46,227 nt of DNA, taken from the NCBI RefSeq assembly GCF_001712795.1, contig NZ_KV757723.1:1-46227 (forward strand), read 5' to 3'. The notes below the pieces were generated by a model. It saw only the letters and a program-made list of their open reading frames with translations, made no database searches and had not been told where the DNA came from. Source of the stretch: Nostoc sp. KVJ20. GTDB lineage: Bacteria; Cyanobacteriota; Cyanobacteriia; Cyanobacteriales; Nostocaceae. Shown piece by piece: positions 1 through 9,500 of the stretch; within the stretch, counting starts at the first letter, position 1, and each line of letters opens with the position of its first letter. A program made the position numbers and the translations under genes.

Positions 1-320
1 CCTGATTTTATCTTGGATTAGGTTGACCACAAGATACGCGATCGCTTGACTATCGTAGTTGATCACAAACAAATTGAACGTTGAGCATTCGACTTGAAAC
101 AGAACCAAGACTCTACATTAAAGAAACAAAATCCACAAAAAAAATTTACCCCTGTTTTTGACCCTTTTTTCGTCTATCTAATTGATAATTACTCTCAAGA
201 CAAACTGCCCAAACCGTGATTATTGATATATTTATCAAGAAATATTACAGTTTTGGTACTATTTGATTTATTTGACTAAATTCGTGCATCTGAGAGAAAA
301 CCTCGACAAAACATCCATTT

Positions 321-508
321 TCCCAATTCTCACCAACTACATTCAACATCTCCCAATATCTATCCAATATCTCTCAAATCTCCAATTTTTTTCTTACCTT
401 TTTACACCTTTTACATCATCCACTCACAAAATTCTCATTAGCTCAAAAATTCCCAATAAATCCGAACAGTTCCCAAGACTTGTTAGAAGTCTCCCATTTG
501 CTCCCAAT
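321..508. repeat. Iterated TCCCAAT motif, AT/CT-rich leader region
   Basis: TCCCAA/TCCCAT heptamers start at 321, 351, 451, 471, 492 and 502, with weaker forms (TCCAAT) near 363 and 381. Several spacings are close to multiples of 10 bp, so the copies may face one side of the helix. The stretch has strong pyrimidine bias and encodes nothing convincing. It could be an iteron-like binding region near an origin or oriT, or simple low-complexity sequence. The remaining unexplained parts of 1-546 are AT-rich with one HIP1 site near 38. Confidence 0.3.
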
Positions 509-546
509 AATTGGTCAATTACCCTGAAAATCGCTTAAAAGCTTAA

Positions 547-711
547 AAGCTTGCTAATCCATCTTTTGATGACGCACAGTACGCCATATTTGGCGGAAAG
601 TTTTTGACAGCCAAAAATGAAAAGCAGAAGCCGAAGCAACAGCCATCAAAAAAAAACTACAAAACAAATACACAGTCACGACAAAAGCCACCGATGAATT
701 CACCCCTCTGA
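547..711 (+). pseudogene. Gene fragment ending a protein with DAQYAIFGGKF motif (copy A)
   Basis: The frame opens after a TAA at 544 and runs to TGA at 709-711 without a start codon. It reads KLANPSFDDAQYAIFGGKF, then a Lys/Gln-rich tail. The same peptide motif is encoded on the minus strand at 3767-3832. Several of the few base differences between the copies fall at third codon positions and are silent (ATA/ATC, GCC/GCG, TCT/TCA), so both derive from a once-selected coding sequence. I do not recognise the family. It is probably the 3' remnant of a gene broken by rearrangement. Confidence 0.45.
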
Positions 712-783
712 AAAATGCGGCGATTCTTCTCTAGTTCTTCGCTCAAAAAGCGCGCAGTGGACACTAGCTACACATTTATAATC

Positions 784-981
784 ACCACTAAGTCTATGCA
801 ATTAGTGGTCTTGAAATCACCAAATTGTATATCCAATCACAATTTCTTTTGGCTTAGTCTAGGCTTAGTCCAGGATAGTCGTAGACTAAGCCTAGACTAA
901 TTCTAGGGTTTGAGTAATTTCAGTAAGTCATTCAAAAAAGTTGTTGCAGACTAAGCCTGGGCTTAGTCTGCACTAAGCCAA
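784..981. repeat. Cluster of inverted repeats built on ACTAAGCC/GGCTTAGT
   Basis: The octamer ACTAAGCC or its complement occurs six times (851, 862, 885, 950, 960, 972). Perfect inverted repeats are 854-870 with 884-900 (17 bp arms, 13-nt spacer) and 946-957 with 960-971 (12 bp arms, 2-nt spacer). A smaller hairpin, 784-791 with 802-809, lies just upstream. No gene is convincing here. Position about 0.9 kb before the relaxase gene makes an oriT or replication-control function possible, but nothing in the sequence proves it. Confidence 0.6.
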
Positions 982-1040
982 AAGCATCTGCTATTTCTCA
1001 TCAAAAAGCCTATAATCCTTGTTGCCACTAGCTTGGAGCT

Positions 1041-1068
1041 ACTTTTTCGCCCAATTTCGGGCGGGTTT
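1041..1068 (+). terminator. Possible weak Rho-independent terminator
   Basis: The stem CGCCC (1048-1052) pairs with GGGCG (1059-1063) across a 6-nt loop and is followed shortly by TTTT. The stem is short and no clear gene lies upstream on this strand, so the call is weak. Confidence 0.25.
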
Positions 1069-1182
1069 TCTATATTACGGCTGTGCTGCACTTATACTTC
1101 AAAAATCCCTCTCCCTAACTTCAACTTGCCAACCCAGCATTCGAGATAGACTGCAAATCGCTCTCACCATCAAAGCAAGTGT

Positions 1183-1518
1183 CTACTCAAGTAACTGCTT
1201 GAGCAAGTGAATCTGTAATTCCAACTGTGAGATAGAGTAAATCACAGCAGTCTTGAGAGTGGTGCTGTCAGTGCCAATACGCTTCAGGACAAAAGGCCCC
1301 CAGCACATCCTTAAAGTACTCAAAACAATTTTAGTCAAACCTCTGCCCGACATTTTACGCTCTCGCTCTCGTAAAAATTGCAGTAACTGACCATCGCTAC
1401 TGTCGTGACTACGCTTAATCGAAAGCACTTCCAAATTAGGTTGCTCCATGTCCTGCATTCCTACCGAATTAAAGGGGATTATGAGTAAGGCATCGTGTTG
1501 ATTGATACCAAATTTCAA
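1183..1518 (-). CDS. Small hypothetical protein upstream of relaxase
   Basis: An open frame of 111 codons, or 88 codons if translation starts at the ATG at 1449 (MEQPNLEVLSIKRSHD). The shorter start is more likely because a purine-rich stretch with AGGA/AGGAC precedes it, although spacing is tight. The product is basic and helical, with a charged middle (LLQFLRERERKMSGRGL) and a C-terminal amphipathic helix (QLELQIHLLKQLLE). I do not recognise a family. It is divergent from the relaxase gene, and the inverted repeat at 1570-1629 lies between them. That position would suit a mobilisation accessory protein or regulator, but this is only inference. Confidence 0.45.
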   Translation of the reverse strand: MKFGINQHDALLIIPFNSVGMQDMEQPNLEVLSIKRSHDSSDGQLLQFLRERERKMSGRGLTKIVLSTLRMCWGPFVLKRIGTDSTTLKTAVIYSISQLELQIHLLKQLLE

Positions 1519-1569
1519 TGACTGTCAAAATGCGCCGTAAACTACCCCTAGTATCCCTCTACTGTACCA

Positions 1570-1629
1570 AATGACAGTCGTTTGACAGTCATTGTCCAAA
1601 ACCTCGATGACTGTCAAACGACTGTCGTT
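1570..1629. promoter_or_regulatory. 23-bp inverted repeat of GACTGTCA boxes (oriT/operator candidate)
   Basis: Arms 1570-1592 and 1607-1629 match at 22 of 23 positions across a 14-nt spacer. Each arm holds two GACTGTCA-like boxes exactly 11 bp apart (TGACAGTC at 1572 and 1583; complements at 1609 and 1620), and a fifth box lies at 1520. The site is between the small minus-strand gene and the relaxase gene. MOBV relaxases usually act on an oriT just upstream of their own gene, so oriT is one reading. A two-dimer repressor operator is the other. Confidence 0.55.
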
Positions 1630-1738
1630 ATACCCCCTAAAGGTGCTTTTGGGCGTATTTTCGCACCAGGCAGTAAGCGCGATTTCTCCCCCAAAAGTGG
1701 ATTTCAGGGTTTTGTATAAGTGATACCATACTCACTAT

Positions 1739-1795
1739 GGTTTCATGCCCTGCGGGTGGCTGCGCCATCTCTCGCTGCGCTCATGACATGAAACC
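1739..1795. repeat. Inverted repeat GGTTTCATG/CATGAAACC before relaxase gene
   Basis: Perfect 9-bp arms at 1739-1747 and 1787-1795 enclose a GC-rich segment. The decamer GCCCTGCGGG occurs at 1747 and again at 1803. This is the last structure before the relaxase start at 1858, so it may belong to the transfer origin or to the gene's leader. Confidence 0.4.
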
Positions 1796-1857
1796 GTCGT
1801 TCGCCCTGCGGGACTTTTTCGTACTACAAAGTACTGCATTTGTAGCATAAATCTTTT

Positions 1858-3666
1858 ATGTCGCCACTAACAATTCTCAGAATTGAGAAACTAAAAACAT
1901 TCGGCAACGTTGCCGGAAGTGATGACCATGTTACCAGGAATAGAGAAACACCCAACGCAGATCCAACTAAAGAGAATGTCCGGTTGATTGGGGGAGAAGA
2001 CGAACGCGCACTCGAAGAGATAGTTAAAGAAAAGATTGCCACCCTCAAGCATCGCCCTCGGCATGATGCGGTGTTATGCACCGAAATGTTTCTCTCGGCA
2101 TCGCCTGAATATTTCCGTCCCTTAAATCCATCTCTTTCTGGGCAGTGGTCTGATTCACTGATGCAGCAATGGGCTTTAGCATCTCGTGACTGGCTAGTGG
2201 AAAACTATGGGTCAAAGTGCGTCAGGGCAGAACTCCACTTAGATGAAAGTACCCCACACATTCACGCCTACATCGTGCCACTGAATGAAAAAACCGGGAG
2301 AGTCAGTCATGACGCGATGTTCGGCGGCAGAGGTGGACAGGGAAGAATTAAGTTATCCAAACTCCAAGATAGTTATGCTGCTGCACTCGCTCCTTTGGGC
2401 ATTGAACGGGGGGTCAAGGGCAGTAAGGCAACCCACACCAAAGTAAAGGAATATTACCAAGCGGTTAACAGTGAACCACTCACCGCAGTGATTACAAATA
2501 ACCAATTAGCGCCAACGCCTTTTGAATCAGCTAGTAGTTATGTAACCAGGATTCAGTCTGATGACCAGTTCCAAGCGATTAACCACCAACTCGCTGACCG
2601 GGCTTTCATGCAAGAGCGATTAGAAAGGGCAGAGCAACGGGCAAGAGCCAGCGAGAAGGAACGACAACGGCTAGAAGAAATTGTGCGCGAGCTGGAATTG
2701 AAAACCCAACAACTGCGCGACTTGGCCGTTAAGGATGTCGCCTGGGAGTTGGGGCTACACCACGAGGAAGGAAAATGGAAGGGTCACGGACACATCATTA
2801 ATATAGATGGGCCCAAATTCTACGACTTTGCCCCCGATCAACAAAAGGGATCAGGCGGTGCGATTGACTTGGTGATGCACGTCAACCAGTGCAATCTACG
2901 GCAGGCGGTCGTCTGGTTGCATGAGCGATTTGGCGAAGCTGGGGCAGAACGAGCAGCGATCGCAAAAACTCGTGAAGTGGCTGCTGAAATTATCCAGTTA
3001 GAACCACGAACCCCGTTTCAGCTACCTGTTGAGGAAAAAAGCAAGTGGTCTTCTGTCTCCAACTACCTCACCCAGAAACGGGGGATACCTGAAAATTTTG
3101 TGGAACTTCTGCATAAAAGGGGATTAGTTTACGCTGATGATCAGCAAAACGCTGTGTTCGTCATGCGGAATCTTGGCGAAGAACCCCAGGCAATAGGAGC
3201 ATTCCTGCGGGGAACACGGGGCGAGAACAACACTTTCAAGGGTTACGAGAAAGGGACTAAGCGGCGTGAGGGCTGGTTTTACTTTCACTTAGGCGGACAG
3301 TCAACTTCGCCAGCAGAAAGGTTAGTGCTGTGCAAGTCGCCCATCGATGCCATATCTTTTGGAATGCTGGAGTATCAGCTTAGAGGTGACGTGCCACCCA
3401 ATAGAACTTTGTACATGGCGGTAGATAATCCCAAAAGCTTACCAGTAGAGCAATTGCAGCATATTCCTAATGTGCAGTTGGCTTTTGATCCAGACGATGC
3501 TGGCAATGCAGCTGCACGAGTTGTTAAGGAACTGCTGCCACAGTCCAAGCGGCTCAAGTGCAAAGCTGACGATTGGAATCAGCAGCTTATTGATTATAGG
3601 CAGCAGTTAAGGCAACAGCATCAGCAACAGCAAGAGCAGGAGCAGGATGATGAATTGAGTCTTTAA
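1858..3666 (+). CDS. mobV: MOBV (Mob/Pre) relaxase with primase-like and TOPRIM C-terminal domains
   Basis: A 602-aa plasmid mobilisation relaxase expected to nick oriT and carry the DNA strand into a recipient. The Mob/Pre N-terminus (ILRIEKLKTF, about 1-215) has motif I around H24/R27 (HVTRNRETPNAD) and the metal-binding motif HLDESTPHIH at 127-136 (H127, H134, H136). A coiled coil follows at about 250-295. Residues 300-370 resemble a DnaG-type CHC2 fold without its cysteines (GGAIDLVMH). Residues 390-580 look like DUF3991 plus TOPRIM, with FDPDDAG for the acidic motif. In the first TOPRIM motif the usual Glu is replaced by Lys (LCKSPIDA), so that domain may be catalytically inactive. The C-terminus is Gln-rich. 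The start fits the family N-terminus although no clear ribosome site is visible. Transfer partners may include the TraD-like ATPase at 14386-16209. Confidence 0.9.
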   Translation: MSPLTILRIEKLKTFGNVAGSDDHVTRNRETPNADPTKENVRLIGGEDERALEEIVKEKIATLKHRPRHDAVLCTEMFLSASPEYFRPLNPSLSGQWSDSLMQQWALASRDWLVENYGSKCVRAELHLDESTPHIHAYIVPLNEKTGRVSHDAMFGGRGGQGRIKLSKLQDSYAAALAPLGIERGVKGSKATHTKVKEYYQAVNSEPLTAVITNNQLAPTPFESASSYVTRIQSDDQFQAINHQLADRAFMQERLERAEQRARASEKERQRLEEIVRELELKTQQLRDLAVKDVAWELGLHHEEGKWKGHGHIINIDGPKFYDFAPDQQKGSGGAIDLVMHVNQCNLRQAVVWLHERFGEAGAERAAIAKTREVAAEIIQLEPRTPFQLPVEEKSKWSSVSNYLTQKRGIPENFVELLHKRGLVYADDQQNAVFVMRNLGEEPQAIGAFLRGTRGENNTFKGYEKGTKRREGWFYFHLGGQSTSPAERLVLCKSPIDAISFGMLEYQLRGDVPPNRTLYMAVDNPKSLPVEQLQHIPNVQLAFDPDDAGNAAARVVKELLPQSKRLKCKADDWNQQLIDYRQQLRQQHQQQQEQEQDDELSL

Positions 3667-3766
3667 TAGTCAGTGTTCTAGTAGTGAACTGTACAGTCCC
3701 CTTTTGTAGTATTAATGTAGCTGGTTGGTACTTCTTTTTGATGAAAGTGATTTGAAATTTACTTAA

Positions 3767-3832
3767 ATCATCATTTTTCGCTCCAAAAAACTTTCCGCCA
3801 AAGATGGCGTACTGTGCGTCAGAAAATGACAT
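3767..3832 (-). pseudogene. Gene fragment with DAQYAIFGGKF motif (copy B)
   Basis: The minus strand reads MSFSDAQYAIFGGKFFGAKN in one frame. The 30-bp core (3791-3820) is 29/30 identical to 571-600 in inverted orientation, and the reading frame is conserved. The frame continues toward 3587 and overlaps the end of the relaxase gene, where it no longer looks protein-like. It is most likely a remnant of the same unknown gene as copy A. The two copies form an inverted repeat flanking the relaxase gene. Confidence 0.45.
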
Positions 3833-3892
3833 TAATTTTTGGCTGGAGCATAATATCACTATGACATTTGAAAATGCAGAAATTCTGGCATT

Positions 3893-4105
3893 TTCCATTG
3901 ATTTGCCATTACTGTGCCATACCCATGCCATTGGTATGCCATAATTCTGCCAGTTTTAACCCTAATTCTCAATAGTGATAATTAGTTGAGAAATGAATTT
4001 TCACTCCTTCCATTCATTTGCCATTGAGATGCCATTGGCGTGCCATAAATTTGCCATAATGGGAGCCAATTTTTGATAATACATAAAGAAGCCAAAATTG
4101 AGCCA
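3893..4105. repeat. Two phased blocks of 11-bp TGCCATT direct repeats (centromere or iteron origin candidate)
   Basis: Block 1 has units at 3893 (TTCCA) then TGCCA at 3904, 3915, 3926, 3937 and 3948. Block 2 has TTCCA at 4008 then TGCCA at 4019, 4030, 4041 and 4052, with AGCCA at 4064. Two further AGCCA units lie at 4090 and 4101. The period within blocks is exactly 11 bp. A short hairpin (TCTCAA 3967-3972 / TTGAGA 3986-3991) lies between the blocks. The relaxase and helicase genes converge here, so the repeats are unlikely to be a promoter operator. The arrangement is like parC of plasmid R1, which has two sets of five 11-bp repeats bound by ParR. An iteron-type replication origin is the alternative. 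Confidence 0.7.
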
Positions 4106-4122
4106 TTGGAGTAAGTTTTTAG

Positions 4123-4142
4123 TTCGTATACGAAGTTTTTTT
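4123..4142. repeat. 12-bp perfect palindrome followed by a T tract
   Basis: TTCGTATACGAA occupies 4123-4134 and is followed by G and eight T residues. It sits between the 11-bp repeat blocks and the 3' end of the helicase gene. It may be a weak terminator or a protein-binding palindrome of the presumed origin/centromere region. Confidence 0.35.
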
Positions 4143-4192
4143 TCGACGAACTCTCTACCGCGCACCTCAATACGATAGTGGTCAACAATCTT

Positions 4193-6088
4193 CTAGATAA
4201 AAAGCCGACGCAAGTAAGATGCCTCATGTATCTCATAAGAACTTGTGGCTGTTCCTTGGCTTGACTGCCATTCGACAAACACCTCTGAGCCGTCGTCCGA
4301 AACCTCCTCGACTACACCGTGCCACAAGTATTTCAAATCATCAGTCGCGGCGGCGGCTACCAGATCACCTACTTTGAAAGTTACCTGGGATAAGATCGCT
4401 GATGGCGTTGGTTTTTCAGCAAGATCCTTTTTTAGCTGGTGTATTTTCTTCTGGTAGTGCTTAGGTAACATATCCCAGATCAGCTTTTTAATATCTTCCG
4501 TCCTACCCTTCATCAGCCTCTCTATCTGATACCAATTGTTATATGCCGCTAATTGGCACAAGGGAACTAAAAGCGCATGAGCCAAAATTTCTCTTAGTGA
4601 AAAACCAATTTCTAGAATATCTAGTGCTACTCTAATTTCTGCTAGCTGAATATCGGATTGTTGATGGATCAGTTCAGTTAACGAATGGATAAACTTTTTT
4701 TCCCGGTTTGGGAGATTCTTGAATCTACTGCCTAATTTGCGAATTTTCACTATCTGCTCAAGGATCTCGAACCGACATTCTGAAGGAATTTCGCGGTACT
4801 CCACCTCTAGATCAAATTCCTCTTTCTTCTCCTGATTCGGGGTAATATCACTGCTAGAAATTAGTTGCCAAGTTACAGGTTTACTGCAATTGGGGCACGG
4901 TGTAGTTAAGAGGGTTTCAAAAGTTTCGCTTTGAGGATTCCAGACCATTTTGCTAGTGATTCTTGCCGACATCGGCTTGAAAACGTGATGGCAGTACCCA
5001 CAATTGCGTACTCCTGGCGAATTCTTATCTACTGATTCTGGCTTGAGGCTCCAATGCCGATGTTGGTCAGGTGTACCCAGCCTATACCAATTGTCAGTCT
5101 GGTCAACTAAGATGGCATACTCCTTACCTGGCGCTGGTCGCAGCGCACGCCCAAGCATTTGTAGCCACAAGCTAATTGAAGTTGTAGGTCTAGCACATTG
5201 CACCACATCAATGTCTGGGCAATCAAAGCCCTCGGTTAATATCCCACAGTTGCTTATGATCTGCGTTGAACCTGTTCTAAATCTTTCTAAAATCGCTTTA
5301 CGTTCACCCGTGGGTGTTTCTCCATCGAGATGCTCCGCAGCTATGCCGTTTTTTTGAAACTGTTCGGCTATCGCCTGACTATGAGACACGTTAACTGCAA
5401 AGACAACGGTTTTTTTCCCAAAACAATAATCTTGCCAGCACCTCACTACATCTTCAGCTTTTATCTTGGTTGCAGCCCGTTCTAATTCTTTGATTGTAAA
5501 ATCTCTACCCTTTGGGGTGAACAATCCCAGTTTGGCAAAACCCCCAATCATTTTGAATTTACACAAGTGTCCCTCTGCTATCAACTGCCCAGTTGTAGCA
5601 CCAACAACCAGTTTTTCAAACAAGTCTTCAAAGCCATAACCATCAATTCTTTGGGGTGTTGCGGTCACTCCTAAAATTTGGGCATCTGGATACTGAGCAA
5701 TCAATTGACGATAGCTGTTTGATGCCGCGTGGTGTGCTTCATCTATGATGATTAAATTAGCTTCGGGATATTTTTTCCGACGTGCCAAAGTTTGAATACT
5801 GCCAACTTGAATTGGTGCATCAACATTCGGTTTATATCCAGCTTTGATGATTCCTGGAATAATGCCGGTTGCTGCTGCCAGCTTCTCAGCAGCTTGGATA
5901 ATTAGTTCTTCTCGGTGGGCTACGACTAACACTCCTTGGTTTTTACGAGTGAATTCGCTAGCCAGTGCAGCAAATAAAACTGTCTTGCCTGCGCCTGTTG
6001 GCATCACAGCTAATTGCTTATGACTACCTTTGCGCCAGTTGGCTTCAATTTTCGCTTTACAAATCTCCTGATAGTCTCGCAGCTTCAT
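4193..6088 (-). CDS. SF2 DEAD/DEAH-box helicase with zinc ribbon and SH3-like tail
   Basis: A 631-aa ATP-dependent nucleic-acid translocase of the SSL2/RAD25-like type. Walker A is TGAGKT at 31-36, DEAH at 116-119, motif III TAT at 142-144, and motif VI QMLGRALRP at 310-318. A four-Cys zinc ribbon follows (C363/C366, C398/C401). The region 410-570 is helical. The last 60 residues (KVGDLVAAAA to SYLRRL) look like a small SH3/KOW-type beta barrel, probably a nucleic-acid or protein contact. The gene lies 243 bp downstream of the 84-aa gene, on the same strand as the primase-helicase, so it probably serves plasmid replication or transfer. The exact substrate cannot be told. Confidence 0.85.
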   Translation of the reverse strand: MKLRDYQEICKAKIEANWRKGSHKQLAVMPTGAGKTVLFAALASEFTRKNQGVLVVAHREELIIQAAEKLAAATGIIPGIIKAGYKPNVDAPIQVGSIQTLARRKKYPEANLIIIDEAHHAASNSYRQLIAQYPDAQILGVTATPQRIDGYGFEDLFEKLVVGATTGQLIAEGHLCKFKMIGGFAKLGLFTPKGRDFTIKELERAATKIKAEDVVRCWQDYCFGKKTVVFAVNVSHSQAIAEQFQKNGIAAEHLDGETPTGERKAILERFRTGSTQIISNCGILTEGFDCPDIDVVQCARPTTSISLWLQMLGRALRPAPGKEYAILVDQTDNWYRLGTPDQHRHWSLKPESVDKNSPGVRNCGYCHHVFKPMSARITSKMVWNPQSETFETLLTTPCPNCSKPVTWQLISSSDITPNQEKKEEFDLEVEYREIPSECRFEILEQIVKIRKLGSRFKNLPNREKKFIHSLTELIHQQSDIQLAEIRVALDILEIGFSLREILAHALLVPLCQLAAYNNWYQIERLMKGRTEDIKKLIWDMLPKHYQKKIHQLKKDLAEKPTPSAILSQVTFKVGDLVAAAATDDLKYLWHGVVEEVSDDGSEVFVEWQSSQGTATSSYEIHEASYLRRLFI

Positions 6089-6331
6089 AAGCTCAACTGA
6101 GTGCTTTAATGCTCTCCTTATCTACTTTATACTTCCCAAAAAAGGGAAATTTTCAGACGCAACGCGTAAGCCAACCTTGAATGATGGGGCACTATTAACA
6201 TCATCCTCAAGCTGAACGTTGAGATTATTGACGCATAAGGAAAATTTCTCTTAATGGCATCAAATCGAAATTGATTTTAATGGAGACAGGTATTGCTGTT
6301 AGCAGCCCTATATTCATGGTTTTCCATCTAA

Positions 6332-6586
6332 TCAAGTATTCTCAAAAATCGGTGTTCTAGCTCTTGCGCCTTCACTCACCTTTGTTACCAGTATTTTTTT
6401 GAGTTTTCGTCCTGGTTCAAGTTCACAAAACTCTATTACTTCCGATTCAAAAGGCTTGCGGTAATACTTGGTAGCGAAGGGATGATGAAAAAACCATTCA
6501 CGATCCGCATCCATCTGTTCATCAGCCAAATATCCCATCTCCGGGTGCATTTTTAAGACTCGTGGAGAATTAACAGGCTCATTCAT
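6332..6586 (-). CDS. 84-aa hypothetical protein coupled to primase-helicase
   Basis: This small acidic/aromatic protein (MNEPVNSPRVLKMHPEMGYL at its start) has no recognised domain. Its ATG overlaps the stop of the 1076-aa primase-helicase gene by 8 bp, and GAGGT sits 8 nt upstream, so translation is probably coupled. The conserved-looking middle (EWFFHHPFATKYYRKPF) suggests a real folded product. A role as an accessory replication factor follows only from the operon position. Confidence 0.65.
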   Translation of the reverse strand: MNEPVNSPRVLKMHPEMGYLADEQMDADREWFFHHPFATKYYRKPFESEVIEFCELEPGRKLKKILVTKVSEGARARTPIFENT

Positions 6587-9500
6587 TGGTGTTACCTCGC
6601 TTTAGTTGTTTAACTGTCTTGCGTTCTTCTGGTGTCAACTCTTTCCAAACAGCAGATTTAAATTCATCAGTCCACTCTTCTAACAGTTCATCAATCATCT
6701 CCCACGACTGATCTTCAATGCTCTCCCTAATCAGTTCAGCATTAGCGATAACTTCATCCGTTCCACCTGCATTGAGGGGGGTGTCACAGGTGTCACCATT
6801 CGGCTCTTGTTCCTGTTGAATATTGGTTTCTTGCTGTAACACCGCCACATCACCTTGTGGACAGACTCCTGCTAAATCATCGATCGCTTGCTCCTCTGCC
6901 ACTTCCATTGTCAATAAGCTATTTGGCATAGCAATAAGCTCATCTGGCACAGCAGTTGACACACCACCTAAATCTGCTGTAGTGCTTGGTGCCACGTTAT
7001 CGCACACCACCCACACCAATTTAGAGTCATTCTCCTTATTAGCAGGTGAAACATTGGTGTGAGTGATTTGATTTTGGTCTGACGAGTCAGTGTTTAATTC
7101 AATGTTTAAGTCAATGTTTGATGAGGTGTTTAATTCCGTAGTTGATTTTTTTTCTAAATCTCCTAAACTGGTGTGGTTGGTGTGGAAGTCTTGATTTATA
7201 AGGATTTCTTGGTGTGGCAGTTGGGGTGGATCTGCTGTGGAATTAGAGCTTATTGCTATGGGTGTGTCAGTTATTGACATTGGCACATCATTAAAACTAA
7301 TTCCTTGCAGTGCCTGTAACTTCCGTTTCCCGGATGGGTGGGGGACGGTTACTAACTTGGCTTTGGGGAATAGTGTTTTAAATCTGGCTATGACTTGGTT
7401 GATGGCCTTAACTGTTTTATCACTAGGCTTTGACTGTTCCTGCCAAATCGCTTTTACCTTGCCAGTGCTGGATTCATCAAAGGACAAAGTACCGTTGTCG
7501 ATGTACCAATTTTCTAGGCGTGACCACAGGTCAAATGCTGTGACGATGGCATCCGACTTGTAACCCAGCCCTGTATCTTTAGAAAATTGGAATAAGTGAG
7601 AGTTTTCGGCTTGAATATCCTCTAATGCTTGCTGAGTACAGCTATAGTCAATCCCCTCTTCTATCAATGCCTGTAGCCCAGCAATCATCTTATTTAAAAA
7701 TGCTGGGGCCACACACTCACGCACAAAATCCAAGTCATAAGAGAATCTGGGATCTGCTAGTAACTCGTTTGGGTTGTTTGGGTCAGGATTTGACTTAAAT
7801 GTTTTGCTAAAAACTAGGGCTGCGATGCGGTCAGTAATTGCTTGAATTGTGCCGTGCAGTGCCGGGGTTTCATTCAAGTTGAAGATACCGATCCCTTCGG
7901 GGCTAAATTCGATATGGTCTTTCCCCTTGCGCTCTGAGTGTAAGACGTTACCAGTGGCAAAGAGTTTGAGCGATTGAATTTTATCTAGTCGTGCTGTCTG
8001 TGGATTCTCTGAAGCCCAATTTACCCGACTGTTGACCAGGGGAAAGAGTGAAAATTTCCGTCCTTCATCATAAGCAGCAAAGTCAGCTAAGGAACAGCTG
8101 GTCATGCCTTGCTCACCGTAGATGATAGATACTACCTCCCGGATGGAATCTTTACCATTTGAACCCAATCCACAGGCCAGTAATAGCTTTGTTTCCCGTC
8201 CTCGACGCTTGCGGACTTCCTTTAGATCAAGACTCGCCCCCAGGTTTCTTAATAAAACTTGTTGTTGAGGGGAGTCTAAACATGACAGTAAGCGATCGCA
8301 ATGTCTGGGGTCTGCTTGGGGGTCATACTTGACTAATGGCGGATATGTAAAAAAGTGTTTATCTGGGTCGTGTTCTTCTAAAACTGGCTCTGGTTTGGGG
8401 GCTGCCCAATCAACACCTAACACGCCATTAGTACAGTTAACCCCTGGTGGATTAAGTAATTGCGGGTCAATTTCTACTCGCAGCTTCACCCACTCCAGCA
8501 ACTCTTTAACTTTGCTAGGTTTGGCATAAGGGTGGGTAATGACAAAGTTCTTGCCAGTTTTCTTAATAACTTGATACGAATTGCAATAACTCGTAATGCG
8601 TGGACGCTCAACTGAATCAGGCGAGTGTTTGTAGTGCAAGCCATCCCAGCAATACAGCAGTCCATCTGCACAAATCCATTTGCGATCGCGGTAAAGGGTG
8701 TTAAAACCTTTTTGCAGGAATGTGCTGTCCGGCTCATCGTCGTCGAAAGTAGCAACATCTACTGAGTCTACATTTTCTGATGATGATTGAGCATCTGCTG
8801 TAATTTCTTCTATCTGCTTTAACAGTAAATTCGCTAATTCATCGCCTGTCATGCCCGATTCAAAAATATCTGCTACATCTCCTTTATTTTGCAGATCCGG
8901 TTTGATTAAAAGCAAGTCGATGGCAACAAAAGCTACTCCGGCTTGGGCGCAAACCTCTTTAATTCGCTCTTGCTTCTTCCATCCGGTTTCATCATGATCC
9001 GCGCAATAAGCTAGTAAAAAATCTTTACCCGTAGAATGCTTGATTTGGGTCAATGATTTTCCGATGTCACCGTCAGAGCAGTTACCTACCCAAGTAATGC
9101 TGGCTAAACCTGACAATCTGGTAGCTTCTACGCACTTTTCCCCCTCATGGGCTAGTAGTACCGGGATGCCATCTGTGGATTTGATAATTTCGATCGCTTC
9201 GTCCTGTTTATAAGCAGGCCAATAACCTTCTTTCTTCCATGTAGCTTTATTGGTTGTGGGGTCAATTCTGCTGACTGAGAAGGTTTTGACTCTGCCTTTG
9301 TCTAAGGCTGCACAGGGGCATTCAAATCTGTGCGATTTGCGCCCGTTGCCATAGTCGTATTCAATAACGGTAATTTGTTTTAATTCTTTCGGTGTGGCTC
9401 CATCATCTGATAGCTTGAAGCTGACGGACTTGGGGACGAAATCGGGTGTTATGGGTTGTGGTGTGGTGATTTCACTCCTCAACCTGCATATTCTTAACTC

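Noticed and set aside
263..538. 91-codon plus-strand frame in the leader region
   Set aside because: Composition follows the CT-rich TCCCAAT repeats; no ribosome site and no protein-like pattern.
3587..3931. Minus-strand 114-codon frame overlapping the relaxase 3' end
   Set aside because: It runs through the 11-bp repeats at one end and antisense to the relaxase Gln-rich tail at the other; only the short DAQYAIFGGKF segment looks genuinely coding, so it is listed as a fragment.
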